DNA of 32,218 nt from Candidatus Berkelbacteria bacterium RIFCSPLOWO2_01_FULL_50_28 (GTDB lineage Bacteria > Patescibacteriota > UBA1384 > 2-12-FULL-50-11): the NCBI GenBank assembly GCA_001774395.1, contig MEZX01000002.1, positions 29,628 through 61,845 of the forward strand, written 5' to 3'. Positions 1 through 8,023 of this stretch are shown in pieces. The position numbers and the translations under genes were made by a program. The number at the start of each line of letters is the position of its first letter. Position 1 is the first letter of the stretch. The notes beneath the pieces were generated by a model. The model was not told the origin of the DNA and did not search any database. It saw only the letters and a program-made list of their open reading frames with translations.

Positions 1-681
1 TTTGGCAATATGTCGTTTCGCTACGGTGAGTACGACGAGGTTCGAGTGAACCGGAAGAAGTTTTTTGACGCGTTATCCGTTCCGGAAGAAAACGCCGTTG
101 TTGCTCAACCGGAGCACGGTAAGACAGTAGTAGACGTTACAGAGGCCGATCGAGGCATGGGAATAGCCGTACCTGAAGACTCCTTGTTGTGCGACGTTCT
201 TGTGACAGCTAAACCTGATACTTTCCTGTTCATAGTAGTGGCGGACTGTATGGCGCTTTTATTTTTCGACCCTGTACGACAGGTGTGTGCTCTGGCTCAC
301 GCCGGTTGGCGCGGAGTAGAAGCCAAAGTGCCCCAGGTTACAGTGGCACATCTTCAGGAAAAGTACGGTTGTGACCCCAGGCACATCTTTGTTGGCATTT
401 CCCCCAGCCTCAAAGCCGATTCGGCCAAGTTCAAGGAGATGGAGCAGGCCAAACTGCCGGGTTGGGAGCCGTACGTATATAAGGAAGGGGAATTCTACCA
501 CGCCGATATCAGTCGTTACGCCTACGATCAGCTTGTTTCGGCTGGAATTCCCAAGGGAAACATCGAGCAATTGGATATCGATACCCGAGTAGACAAGCGC
601 TTTTTCTCCCATCGTCGAAGTGACGAAGAGGGGTTGCCTGAAGGGCGATTTGGAGTACTTGTTGGAATCAAGAGCTTCTGA
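1..681 (+). CDS. pgeF: PgeF/YfiH family laccase-domain protein, 5' end probably cut by window edge
   Basis: Members of this family (YfiH/YlmD, called peptidoglycan editing factor or multicopper polyphenol oxidase-like) are cytosolic enzymes with purine nucleoside phosphorylase or adenosine deaminase activity, or act in removing wrongly built muropeptides. The three metal ligands are visible when counted from the ATG at base 10: His36 in PEHGKTV, Cys80 in VADCMALLFFDP, and His97 in the signature LAHAGWRG. The C-terminus has the family FFSHRRSDE...GRFG ending. The frame stays open back to base 1 and reads FGN before the first Met; relatives usually carry a short segment ending in GN(M/I)SF just before this point, so the true start probably lies outside the window and the ATG at 10 (no ribosome site visible) may be internal. 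From that ATG the product is 223 residues, slightly short for the family. The gene ends with TGA at 679-681. The family call is firm; the precise substrate is unknown. Confidence 0.9.
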   Translation, partial: FGNMSFRYGEYDEVRVNRKKFFDALSVPEENAVVAQPEHGKTVVDVTEADRGMGIAVPEDSLLCDVLVTAKPDTFLFIVVADCMALLFFDPVRQVCALAHAGWRGVEAKVPQVTVAHLQEKYGCDPRHIFVGISPSLKADSAKFKEMEQAKLPGWEPYVYKEGEFYHADISRYAYDQLVSAGIPKGNIEQLDIDTRVDKRFFSHRRSDEEGLPEGRFGVLVGIKSF

Positions 682-747
682 TTGTCACTCCATATCGACT
701 TACTATTTACTAGCCACCCGTTATCACCGTTCCCTTCACAACCCGCC

Positions 748-786
748 TTGACACCTCTCTAACTCCCTCATATATTATAATATATG
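748..786 (+). promoter_or_regulatory. Strong leaderless promoter with perfect palindromic operator
   Basis: TTGACA at 748-753, a 17-base spacer and TATATT at 771-776 form a near-consensus promoter. Transcription would start about 783-784, on the ATG at 784, leaving no room for a ribosome binding site. Bases 769-786 (CATATATTATAATATATG) are a perfect 18-base palindrome covering the -10 and the start codon. This is the layout expected if the XRE protein represses its own gene. The promoter and palindrome are seen; autoregulation is inferred. Confidence 0.75.
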
Positions 787-1167
787 AGACGGCTAAGTCG
801 TGATTTCAACCGAGAGAAGTTTCTGAAAGATCAAGAGGAAAAACGTTATATTACTGAAACTATCGGTGGACCGAAGAAAGCCTTCAACAAACGACGGCGA
901 TTAAACCCAGGCGCCCCGAAAATTCGTATACCCGAACCTGTTCTAGAGGCGATATGGTTCAAGGAGCTCTGTGGGGTTCTGGCTCACAAACGTCGCGAAA
1001 GAGGATTGTCACAGCTTGAACTGGCAAATATCGTCAAAACAACCCAGACAGCGATCTCCAGGCTTGAATGTGCCCGAGCAAACCCCACATCTGAATTTCT
1101 TGATCGAGTATATGAGGCGCTTAAACTGAATATTTCGTTCCACATCACCGATCACGTTAGCAAGTAG
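784..1167 (+). CDS. XRE-family helix-turn-helix transcriptional regulator
   Basis: 127-residue DNA-binding protein. The C-terminal half (about residues 64-120) is a Cro/C1-type helix-turn-helix: LAHKRRERGLSQLELANIV, then TTQTAISRLECARANP as recognition helix and turn, then LDRVYEALKLNI. The N-terminal 60 residues are basic and have no recognisable domain. Length and layout resemble HigA/MqsA-type antitoxin regulators, but no RelE/HigB-like toxin gene lies on either side, so I call it an orphan regulator. The start at 784 is the only Met in the first 100 residues and sits directly on the predicted transcription start. A perfect palindrome overlaps its promoter, and related AT-rich sites recur at 1234-1246 and 1298-1308, so it probably binds there. 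Target genes are unknown. Confidence 0.85.
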   Translation: MRRLSRDFNREKFLKDQEEKRYITETIGGPKKAFNKRRRLNPGAPKIRIPEPVLEAIWFKELCGVLAHKRRERGLSQLELANIVKTTQTAISRLECARANPTSEFLDRVYEALKLNISFHITDHVSK

Positions 1168-1419
1168 ACCGCTATTTTCGTCACCATAAGTTAGAGGCAA
1201 GTATGAAATAACAATTTCCTGTGTTTAGCTATCGTATATATTATACACGACGGGACGTAGTCCCAAGTGAACGTCGCGGTTGTCGCTTAACAGCGACTAT
1301 AATATATGACGCAGCTAGGGGAGATAAACCATTTTCCTCGTTGTTTTTGAATGCTGTTCTTGAATGGATGTTTATCGATAAAGGCTGAAGCTCGTAATGT
1401 AAAATTGCCGCGTAATGTA
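1168..1419. other. Non-coding gap with repeated regulator-like half sites and two small hairpins
   Basis: No credible gene is seen. The stretch holds an imperfect palindrome GTATATATTATAC at 1234-1246, a hairpin GGGAC-GTA-GTCCC at 1252-1264, a second hairpin GTCGCT-TAAC-AGCGAC at 1282-1297, and immediately after it TATAATATATG at 1298-1308. That last 11-mer is identical to 776-786, the right half of the XRE operator plus its ATG. Here the ATG opens only 14 codons before a stop. The region may be a secondary regulator-binding region or the remnant of a duplicated promoter. Confidence 0.5.
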
Positions 1420-1448
1420 TTGACATTTTGGATGACATATGCTACAAT
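1420..1448 (+). promoter_or_regulatory. Near-consensus extended -10 promoter of the collagen-like gene
   Basis: TTGACA at 1420-1425, a 17-base spacer and TACAAT at 1443-1448, with TGC directly before the -10 (extended -10 type). Predicted start is near 1455, giving a leader of about 90 bases. Confidence 0.8.
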
Positions 1449-1514
1449 CCGGTCGTTAGTGTGAAGGACCAAGAAGTTATCACGCTACGCAATCGATTTA
1501 CAACACAAAACAAA

Positions 1515-1538
1515 GGCCGCCGAAAGCGGCCGAGGAGG
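1515..1538 (+). promoter_or_regulatory. Leader hairpin abutting a strong ribosome binding site
   Basis: GGCCGC (1515-1520), loop CGAAA, GCGGCC (1526-1531) form a 6-bp GC stem. The ribosome binding site GAGGAGG (1532-1538) follows without a gap, five bases before the ATG at 1544. The hairpin could stabilise the 5' end or keep the site open; it does not itself pair with the site. Confidence 0.6.
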
Positions 1539-1543
1539 ATGGA

Positions 1544-2584
1544 ATGAGAATTTCCATTTTCGCGGCCCTGGTGGCCGCATTCGTCACTCTGTCGGGTCCG
1601 GCCTTCGGGCAGGTTCCCGACAACCCCGGACAGACCCCGCCCACGCAGGGCGAGGTCATCGCGGCGCCGACGGCGCCCCTGCCCGGCACGACCGTGGAAA
1701 TCGGCGCCCCGCCCGCGCAGGGCGAGACGGTTGTAACTCCCGGCCCCCAGGGTCCGCAAGGACTCCAGGGCGAAGCTGGACCGCAAGGTCCGGCCGGACA
1801 GCCGGGACGATCCGGCCGTGGCCCCTGGGGCAACGGCCTGGATCGACGAGTCGGTGCCATTGAGGGCCGGCTCGATCAGGTCCATCTAGGTGTGAAGGAC
1901 CTGAAGAGCCGAAACGCCGTCGCCCGTGGCTATGTCATCGGGCACGACGACCGGCTGAGAAAGGATTTGACCACGTCCCCGAACGGGGGCACGACCGCCG
2001 CGCAAGCGGCAGCGTCCGAAGGGACGCAGGAGGGAGGCATGAGCGCCTGGGCCTGGATCGTTATCGTCATCGGTTTTATCGCACTCGCCCTGACCATCGG
2101 TTGGTTCTGGGGCAATCTGGTTGACAGGAGAAGCCTCCGCAATCAGAACCACACCCCTACGGGCACGCTCGACCCCCACGCCGCCGGCCACTGGGACATG
2201 ACGGAGGAGTCGACGAAGGATCGTACCTATCGTCGAGCCCGACCGGAAACGGTTGTCCTGGCCGAGATGGACGCGGCCCGTGCCGCGGCCGACGCTCGGG
2301 TGGCGGAAGCTGCCGCATCGGCAGCTGCTCGTCGCGAGCTAATTGCCACGATCAACCAGCCCGTGCTGGTTGCGGGGTACTGCGTCGGCACCGTGCCGGC
2401 CGGCACTCCCATTCCGCCAGCAGCGCCAGCCGGACCGGCAGTTGTGGTGAACAACTACAACGCCCCGGCGGCGGCCGCGGCGCAGCCGGCCCGAGCGGCT
2501 GCTCCCCAGCAACCCGCCGCCGGACAGCAGCCGGCCGCAGGGGCTGCCCCCGCAAGGGCTAGGGCGCCCAGAGCTAACCCCTAG
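1544..2584 (+). CDS. Secreted/membrane protein with short collagen-like segment
   Basis: 346 residues, no family recognised. Order of parts: signal peptide at 1-22 (MRISIFAALVAAFVTLSGPA, then FG-Q); a Pro-rich linker; nine Gly-X-Y collagen triplets at about 67-93 (GPQGPQGLQGEAGPQGPA and onward); a charged segment; a transmembrane helix at 167-192 (WAWIVIVIGFIALALTIGWF); an Ala-rich stretch likely to form a coiled coil at about 225-265; and a Pro/Ala/Gln-rich tail at about 310-346. Topology would put the collagen part outside and the Ala-rich tail inside. Start is fixed by GAGGAGG five bases upstream. The gene is much richer in G and C and in GCC/GGC/CCG codons than the genes around it, and it carries its own promoter and terminator, so it behaves as an isolated cassette, possibly acquired by transfer. 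Function unknown; surface spacing or adhesion is a guess. Confidence 0.8.
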   Translation: MRISIFAALVAAFVTLSGPAFGQVPDNPGQTPPTQGEVIAAPTAPLPGTTVEIGAPPAQGETVVTPGPQGPQGLQGEAGPQGPAGQPGRSGRGPWGNGLDRRVGAIEGRLDQVHLGVKDLKSRNAVARGYVIGHDDRLRKDLTTSPNGGTTAAQAAASEGTQEGGMSAWAWIVIVIGFIALALTIGWFWGNLVDRRSLRNQNHTPTGTLDPHAAGHWDMTEESTKDRTYRRARPETVVLAEMDAARAAADARVAEAAASAAARRELIATINQPVLVAGYCVGTVPAGTPIPPAAPAGPAVVVNNYNAPAAAAAQPARAAAPQQPAAGQQPAAGAAPARARAPRANP

Positions 2585-2594
2585 CTCACCCAAC

Positions 2595-2647
2595 GAGCCC
2601 GTTTCCAACGCAAGCAATCGCTTGCCGAGGAGACGGGCTCTCTTTTT
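2595..2647 (+). terminator. Intrinsic terminator of the collagen-like gene
   Basis: GAGCCCGT (2595-2602) pairs with ACGGGCTC (2633-2640), followed by TCTTTTT. Inside the loop is a second perfect hairpin, GCAAGC-AATC-GCTTGC (2610-2625). There is no T run on the minus side, so it serves the plus strand only. Confidence 0.85.
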
Positions 2648-2658
2648 ATACCCAAAAG

Positions 2659-5600
2659 TTAGATTACTTCAGTAATGTGAGGCAGTAAGTTCTCTGCCTC
2701 TTCATACAAAGTCACGCCGTTAAGACGGATAGTTGCCATAGTCCCTCCAACGTCTTCAACGCTAAACTCCGTCTCTGAAGTGAAATCCTCTGGTCGATCA
2801 TTTGCACCCCATTCACCTTCGGCAGTTTCTGAAGCATTGGCGATAATTTCAAGCGGATTGTCAAACTTTATCTTCTTCCCCTTTAAGTCCTCAAATTTTA
2901 AGAGCCCTAATCGCTCCAGATCAGTTTGCGGTTCGGCTTCCGGGCGGTCTGTGGCAGGCGTCGTTTCGGCTACAGGCTGAACCGCTTCCGGCACCGATGT
3001 TACGAACTCTGGTGGAATTTCGGGTTCTGCTGTCTCGTCAGGCGCGGGTGTGTCGATTACTGGAGGCCCGGCTGATGGTGTTTCAGCTACAGGTTCCGGA
3101 GCATCGGGAAGACTATCTCGCAACGCGTTCAAGTCCACGCCGCCACGAACGCGAGCACCCAGTGTGGTATCAAAGTTACCCCCGCGAGTAACGGCCGGAA
3201 TATCGGTCGGACGCTCAACGGGCGGCTCAGCAGTTTCCCTTATCTCCGCTACCGCTTCATCAATCTCATTTCCTACACCCCTATCCTTTTCCCGTTTCAT
3301 TCCAGGAAGCGGGCGGCGTGATCCGCTCTCAGCATCGCCAGGACCACGTTGCCCACGATCTGAACGTTTCGTACCCTTAATATCTACTGGTTCTGATCCG
3401 GCTTCGGCAGACTGCTCACCACCGACGGACGGAGTAGCTTCTGTCTCCGCAAGAACATGCGGTTTCAGTTCAACCCCATCATTGCGCTGTCTGATAGCCT
3501 CGTTTATCTCCCAGAGAAAATTACGAGCAAATTCGTTGACCCTTGTCGTCGACTTCTTCTCTTCCTCAACGACCCTCTCTCTCCCGGCTTTTTTCTGCCC
3601 TTCTGTGCCGTAGGAAATCGTGAAAGATGGTTCCCCGCCGTCTTTGGCGGGTGTCTCGCGCAGAACGTGCTCGTAGCCCTCGCGATCAACGAAACGCACA
3701 AATCTTTGCTCCGTCCCATCTGGCCGCGCCTCTGACCCGACTTCTGCACCAATCGTCTCCCAAACTTGCGGGTCGACGATACTGGCCAGCCCAGATAACC
3801 GTTTAACGTACTGGCTCGAGTCCCACTCTTTGTAATCACTGGGGAAATGGAGGGTCTCCATCCGAGCACGCCTGGGTTCGCTTTTCTTGGCTTCATTATC
3901 TTGGCCCTCCGAAGGAACGGCCGTGAATGTGAGAGGCTTGCCGGCGGTGGGCTGGCTTTGGACGTTCAGGCTTCCTCGCTTGTTGCGCTTATCGAGCTCG
4001 GACTCGTCGTACGAGCGGAAGAACTTAATTCCTTCAGGTGTTCGACCGGCAAGCTGGTAGCGCGGTTGCGGACCGCTTGTGTCGATACCACTTATAACCA
4101 TGGTTCCCTCTCCTACTTTGAATTCCTCGCCGTAACCGTATTTTGCCCCCTCAACATTTTTTGACGATTCCGGTTTCGGCGGTTTTCCTTCGTTCTCGGC
4201 AGTAGAGTCGGACGGCGATCCAGCCTCCCTATTTTCAAATGATGCTGGTGTTAGCCCTCTTCGATTGGCATCTCGCAATTTTTCGATTGGTACTTTCTTT
4301 GTGTCCCCTCCTTCTGGGCTCAAACACAGTGCACCGATCTCATCACCCTCTTTAAAGAATTTGATAATTTGCCAGCCCCTTTCAACGTGTTCATCACTCC
4401 TGCGCACGAAGACCTCGTCACCGACATTAAAATCTGGTGGCTGGTCGTCCGGACCTATTGGCTGAAGTTCGGGAAACTCACTTTCGGGAGGTAAGGCCGG
4501 TAATGGCTCGACCGGTGGACGTCCGTCTGTATCTTCGGGGTCTCCGCCTTCTGATCCACCTGGCCCGCCCGGACCTGGTGCGCCAGGAGTTATCACAACC
4601 GGCTGGAGAGGAGTGCCAGGCTCCTGTCGAATAATTGGCCTATACTGGCGCATAAAGTCGTCGATTCTCATTACATGAACAGGATAAGCGGCCGCTCCAG
4701 TCGCTGGATTTTTTTCATATTTCACCACGGCGATCTTATTGTTCTTGATATCGACCGCCGCCACGCCGACTTCAACGAAGGTTCCAGATGTTTTATCAAC
4801 AACCATGCCCTCGATTCTTTGTCCGTCGACATCGGCTTCGTTCAAAACCCAAGTTGGCACCTTCTCAAAATCAAACTCGTCTTTGGGAATCGTGTGAGGT
4901 TGCGCAGCCCAGTTATATTTATACCCTTCCGGGTTCTGGGGAATGAATACGCCGTTTTCTCGCCTCTCCCACGCCACTGTTTGCAGATACTGTTCGTTGG
5001 TATCAATCTGTTCGTTGATACCGCGAAACATTGCCTGGTCTCTTTCGGATTGAGCCACACGCTGCTCGGCTTCCTTACGCTGGGACTGACGGTAGCTCCA
5101 GCCTCCCAGCAATGACGAAGCAAGCACAACCGGCAGGCCACGTTCGAGCATTGTGGCAATTACTAGGTTGCTAGTTGTATCGACTGTTCGACCCAGGAAA
5201 TGGTTAAGCGTGTGACCGCCAAAACCCATAGCTTTATCGGCGTTTGTCCACAAAAAGTTGTAGCTGTTGCCGAATTGCTCAACGCCGTGGAAAACGCTCT
5301 GTCCCTCAACCTTGCCAAAAAGGTCCAAATCAACCGGATCGAAAGAGCCGGCGAGATTTTCAATGGCCGCATAAGCACCAACGCCGGCGATCTCACCGAC
5401 GGTCTGTAGAGCCCCACGAAGTCTGGCAAGCTTGGCTTCGCGCTGCTCGAGGGATTTCTCGGCTGTGTTAATTCGTTGCACAATCGCCGCTTCACCTTGT
5501 TTATAGTAGAGGTGGGTAATTTTATCTAAAATGTCATGGGCTCTGACGGGATCCTCTGCGCATAAGTGCTGATAATCATTGGCCAACTGCTGCATCTCTA

Positions 5601-6366
5601 GCCATTTCTCACTCTCAGCTATTAGAATTTCACGCCTAGCACCGCGCGTACCACCCTTTACGGCATCTTCGCCTTTGAAGATGTCGATCAGTTCGGCAGA
5701 CATTCTACCGATCGAGCCACCTGTCATAACCGCTCCAGCGGCCAAGCTAACTCCTCCTGTAATAAACCCCACGGCTGCTGTGGCAGCGACGCCAATAGCT
5801 GTCCGACGATTAAACAGCGACTTTGTGCCACTGGCTATAATGTCACGCCAAGCGTTATAGCGAATCTCTTCTCTTCTAACAAGAAGACCTGTTTCGGCGT
5901 TTACTTCTTCTCTCTGGCGAACTTCATAAACTGCGTCAGCGTCTAAAAGCCTCCGTATTGGGGCCAGAAAACCCCGACCGTGTTTTCTTTCCGACTCGAT
6001 TCTTTTCACTTCCGCAAAATCAAACTCTCTCAGAATCGCCACGAGCTCTTCGGGGGAGGCTTCTCGGTTTTCTCTCACAACTTGTTCTAGGCAGGTCAAA
6101 CGATCCAACTGACGTCGGTCAATTCGTTCTTCCAACTCCTCATGTTGGCGGGCCCCTACATCTTCTGCGCCGGCGACATACGGGTCAGCAGTATATTCAC
6201 CCGTTGGCTGGGCTTCTTTCTCTTCCTGGGTCTTTTCCCTTGGGTGAGGCTCAACGGGAGCAGGCCCAGCCACATCTGGTTGCCCCTCAGGAGTTGTTGG
6301 CTCAGGTACCTTCTCTTCAGCTTCTGGGGTTGGTGCTGATTCTGGACCTCCGCCGAACCACCTCAT
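2659..6366 (-). CDS. Very large multi-domain membrane protein, function unknown
   Basis: 1235 residues. Seen in order: a Pro/Glu-rich acidic N-terminus (1-60); a charged helical region (70-180); a Gly/Ala hydrophobic segment at about 189-219 (AIGVAATAAVGFITGGVSLA); long charged helices with likely coiled coil (240-325); a second hydrophobic segment at about 401-423; a beta-rich domain (about 495-580); a Gly/Pro spacer at about 590-610; then small beta modules at about 645-700 (FNVGDEVFVRR) and 755-810 (YGYGEEFKVGEGTMVI), a long Pro/Glu linker, and a last module at about 1165-1235 (LKGKKIKFDNPLEII). The three modules share an opening of Gly, Lys/Glu and a beta strand followed by an acidic turn, so they may be diverged copies. 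The start overlaps the upstream stop (TAATG), so translation is coupled to the DUF5663-like gene. It is the last gene of the dnaG-rpoD operon. No enzymatic motif seen; a scaffold or envelope role is a guess. Confidence 0.8.
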   Translation of the reverse strand: MRWFGGGPESAPTPEAEEKVPEPTTPEGQPDVAGPAPVEPHPREKTQEEKEAQPTGEYTADPYVAGAEDVGARQHEELEERIDRRQLDRLTCLEQVVRENREASPEELVAILREFDFAEVKRIESERKHGRGFLAPIRRLLDADAVYEVRQREEVNAETGLLVRREEIRYNAWRDIIASGTKSLFNRRTAIGVAATAAVGFITGGVSLAAGAVMTGGSIGRMSAELIDIFKGEDAVKGGTRGARREILIAESEKWLEMQQLANDYQHLCAEDPVRAHDILDKITHLYYKQGEAAIVQRINTAEKSLEQREAKLARLRGALQTVGEIAGVGAYAAIENLAGSFDPVDLDLFGKVEGQSVFHGVEQFGNSYNFLWTNADKAMGFGGHTLNHFLGRTVDTTSNLVIATMLERGLPVVLASSLLGGWSYRQSQRKEAEQRVAQSERDQAMFRGINEQIDTNEQYLQTVAWERRENGVFIPQNPEGYKYNWAAQPHTIPKDEFDFEKVPTWVLNEADVDGQRIEGMVVDKTSGTFVEVGVAAVDIKNNKIAVVKYEKNPATGAAAYPVHVMRIDDFMRQYRPIIRQEPGTPLQPVVITPGAPGPGGPGGSEGGDPEDTDGRPPVEPLPALPPESEFPELQPIGPDDQPPDFNVGDEVFVRRSDEHVERGWQIIKFFKEGDEIGALCLSPEGGDTKKVPIEKLRDANRRGLTPASFENREAGSPSDSTAENEGKPPKPESSKNVEGAKYGYGEEFKVGEGTMVISGIDTSGPQPRYQLAGRTPEGIKFFRSYDESELDKRNKRGSLNVQSQPTAGKPLTFTAVPSEGQDNEAKKSEPRRARMETLHFPSDYKEWDSSQYVKRLSGLASIVDPQVWETIGAEVGSEARPDGTEQRFVRFVDREGYEHVLRETPAKDGGEPSFTISYGTEGQKKAGRERVVEEEKKSTTRVNEFARNFLWEINEAIRQRNDGVELKPHVLAETEATPSVGGEQSAEAGSEPVDIKGTKRSDRGQRGPGDAESGSRRPLPGMKREKDRGVGNEIDEAVAEIRETAEPPVERPTDIPAVTRGGNFDTTLGARVRGGVDLNALRDSLPDAPEPVAETPSAGPPVIDTPAPDETAEPEIPPEFVTSVPEAVQPVAETTPATDRPEAEPQTDLERLGLLKFEDLKGKKIKFDNPLEIIANASETAEGEWGANDRPEDFTSETEFSVEDVGGTMATIRLNGVTLYEEAENLLPHITEVI

Positions 6367-6734
6367 TATCTTGCTTGGAAAAGCGTCACAAGCTGCGTTT
6401 TATAGAGTAACGCTTCTTCAGCAATGAATTTTGGCATATCAATCTCATTTGCCTTAAGAAGTTCAACAGCTTGTTCGGGATTTGTTTGACTTAAGGAGAT
6501 GAATTTTTCCATCTCTTCATCGGAAAGTAAATCGGCAACTCGTGCGATAACGCGGTTCTCGATGGTTTTCCCCATATTCTCGTATATCTGGGCCTTCTTC
6601 TCCTTAGTTAAGCCAGAAGCACCTATCAATTCAAGAATGTCTTTTTTGAGAACTTCCTCAACGTCCATCGGCGGCAACACCGAGCGCAACGGGAAGTGTG
6701 ACTCGTCTACCAAACTGTTATCATCATCTGCCAT
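6366..6734 (-). CDS. DUF5663-like small helical protein
   Basis: 122 residues. The core from about residue 30 (DILELIGASGLTKEKKAQIY), through ENRVIARVADLLSDEEMEKF and on to a final helix ending LYKTQLVTLF, matches my recollection of the DUF5663 pattern (ILEL-G--...-R---R----LS-EE-E-F), a small all-alpha family common in CPR genomes. Function is not known. The start has a ribosome site (AAAGGGGG, about four bases away). The gene lies 51 bases after rpoD and shares one base with the 1235-residue gene that follows, so the three are probably one transcript. Its coupling to a membrane protein suggests it acts with that protein rather than with RpoD. Confidence 0.75.
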   Translation of the reverse strand: MADDDNSLVDESHFPLRSVLPPMDVEEVLKKDILELIGASGLTKEKKAQIYENMGKTIENRVIARVADLLSDEEMEKFISLSQTNPEQAVELLKANEIDMPKFIAEEALLYKTQLVTLFQAR

Positions 6735-6785
6735 AAAACCCCCTTTGGCTCCATTTAGTCACAAAACTAGTTGGTTGACTAGAGG

Positions 6786-7907
6786 CTAATTCAAGTAGTC
6801 GCGTAGCTTCGAAGCTTCTTCGTGCTTCTTCATCTTCTGCAGGGCTTTTGCCTCAATTTGACGGATACGCTCGCGGGTAACACCGAACTCTTTGCCAACC
6901 TCTTCCAACGTGTGGGTGCGGCCGGAGGCGCCACCTTCATCTAAGCCAAAGCGCATGCGCAAAATTTTCTGTTCGCGCGGCGTCAAGATTGAAAGCGAAT
7001 CCTCAACGTGGCCCTTCATCAGCTGGTAAATGGCCTGCTCTTCCGGCGACATTGTTTGCTTGTCTTCGATGAATTCGCCAAGACTCGAATCGCCCTCTTC
7101 GCCCACCGGCGATTCAAGTGAGACGGTTTCTTGGCTAATACGCTGGATGTGTTCCAGCTTATCCATCTCGACACCAAGTTTCTTGGCCAGCTCTTCGTTC
7201 AACGGCTCACGGCCAAGCTCTTGCTGCAGCTCGCGCTGGGCGCGCATATAGCGGTTGATCGTTTCAACCATATGGACTGGGATACGGATCGTCCGGGCTT
7301 GGTCGGCAATGGCGCGGGTAATCGCCTGGCGAATCCACCAGGTAGCGTAGGTTGAAAACTTGAAGCCGCGTTTGTAGTCGAATTTCTCGACGGCACGTTG
7401 TAGCCCCAAGTTGCCCTCTTGAATTAAATCAAGCAGAGTTAGTCCGCGGCCGATGTATTTTTTGGCGATAGAAACCACTAAACGCAAGTTGGCCTCGGCC
7501 AGTTTGCGCTTGGCAGATTTGTCGCCACGCTCAATTCTTTTGGCAAGCCGCACTTCTTCTTCGCCTTTTAAGAGCGGGTACTGGCCGATCTCGCGCAGAT
7601 ACATTCGTACCGAATCTTCCGAAAGGCCAGTTAGGTCGTCGTCGCGCACGGTCTTTTTCTTGCCGTCGGGTTCCGGTGGGATTTCGAGTAGCGGCTTTGA
7701 ATCGCGGACTTCGACGCCAATTGACCCGAGGTATTTTAAGAACGAATCGATAAGCTCCAAATCGTTTTCCGGCTCGGTGTAAGTCTGCAGGATCTCTTTG
7801 TAGGTAACAAAACCATGAGTGCGGCCTTTGCGCACCAGGTGCATTAATTCCTCTGGAAAGCTTACGCCGGCGTCTTGTTTGAGTTTTTTTGGAACGGCTT
7901 TAGTCAT
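6786..7907 (-). CDS. rpoD: RNA polymerase primary sigma factor (sigma-70)
   Basis: Housekeeping sigma factor directing RNA polymerase to -35/-10 promoters. 373 residues from the ATG at 7907. Domains in order: a region 1.1-like segment ([13 protein letters not shown], about residues 16-75), region 1.2 ([19 protein letters not shown]), region 2 with the core-binding and -10 recognition block ([50 protein letters not shown]), region 3, and region 4 with the -35 helix-turn-helix ([37 protein letters not shown]). A TTG six bases upstream (7913) is in frame but lies against the ribosome site; AAAGGAG fits the ATG at 7907 with a spacing of seven. That ribosome site sits inside a perfect 8-bp hairpin, and the stop of a preceding 39-codon ORF overlaps this ATG. 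It follows dnaG, as in the classical macromolecular-synthesis operon. Confidence 0.97.
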   Translation of the reverse strand: MTKAVPKKLKQDAGVSFPEELMHLVRKGRTHGFVTYKEILQTYTEPENDLELIDSFLKYLGSIGVEVRDSKPLLEIPPEPDGKKKTVRDDDLTGLSEDSVRMYLREIGQYPLLKGEEEVRLAKRIERGDKSAKRKLAEANLRLVVSIAKKYIGRGLTLLDLIQEGNLGLQRAVEKFDYKRGFKFSTYATWWIRQAITRAIADQARTIRIPVHMVETINRYMRAQRELQQELGREPLNEELAKKLGVEMDKLEHIQRISQETVSLESPVGEEGDSSLGEFIEDKQTMSPEEQAIYQLMKGHVEDSLSILTPREQKILRMRFGLDEGGASGRTHTLEEVGKEFGVTRERIRQIEAKALQKMKKHEEASKLRDYLN

Positions 7908-8023
7908 CGGCAAACTCCTTTGGAGTTTGTAATTTTCAATTTTAAATTATCAATTTTCAATAAATTTTTAATTACTAAATTTGAAATTGACTCGAAACTC
8001 GAAATTAGAAATTCAAAATTCAT
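7904..8023 (-). CDS. 39-codon linker ORF between dnaG and rpoD
   Basis: An AT-rich ORF whose ATG overlaps the dnaG stop (ATGA at 8023-8020) and whose TGA overlaps the rpoD start (ATGA at 7907-7904). It has a good ribosome site inside the end of dnaG: AAGGAG at 8037-8032, eight bases before the ATG. The peptide (starts [10 protein letters not shown], ends ITNSKGVCR) is Asn/Leu/Ile/Lys/Ser-rich with no recognised domain. Its last codons run through the hairpin that hides the rpoD ribosome site, so translating it would open that hairpin. It most likely acts as a coupling device rather than encoding a useful protein. An accidental open frame through AT-rich repeats cannot be excluded. Confidence 0.5.
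   Translation of the reverse strand: MNFEFLISSFESISNLVIKNLLKIDNLKLKITNSKGVCR
7911..7929 (-). promoter_or_regulatory. Hairpin hiding the rpoD ribosome binding site
   Basis: CAAACTCC (7911-7918) and GGAGTTTG (7922-7929) are perfect inverted repeats with a three-base loop. In the mRNA (minus strand) the AAAGGAG ribosome site of rpoD is formed by the loop plus the 3' arm, so initiation at 7907 would be blocked unless the stem is opened by heat or by ribosomes crossing the linker ORF. Confidence 0.7.
7930..8019 (-). repeat. AT-rich short-word repeat between dnaG and rpoD
   Basis: About 90 bases built from variants of the words GAAATT, GAAACT, CAATTTT and TAAATT, in strong contrast to the GC-richer genes on each side. 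This kind of degenerate word array is typical of intergenic spacers in CPR genomes (general knowledge). Unusually, here it stays open in one frame of the mRNA sense. Confidence 0.6.

Noticed and set aside
784-1543. Toxin-antitoxin module around the XRE gene
   Set aside because: No second gene of toxin size or motif lies within a few hundred bases on either side.
7930-8019. Replication origin, because of the AT-rich stretch near dnaG
   Set aside because: No DnaA-box pattern (TTATNCACA) seen and no dnaA or dnaN nearby.
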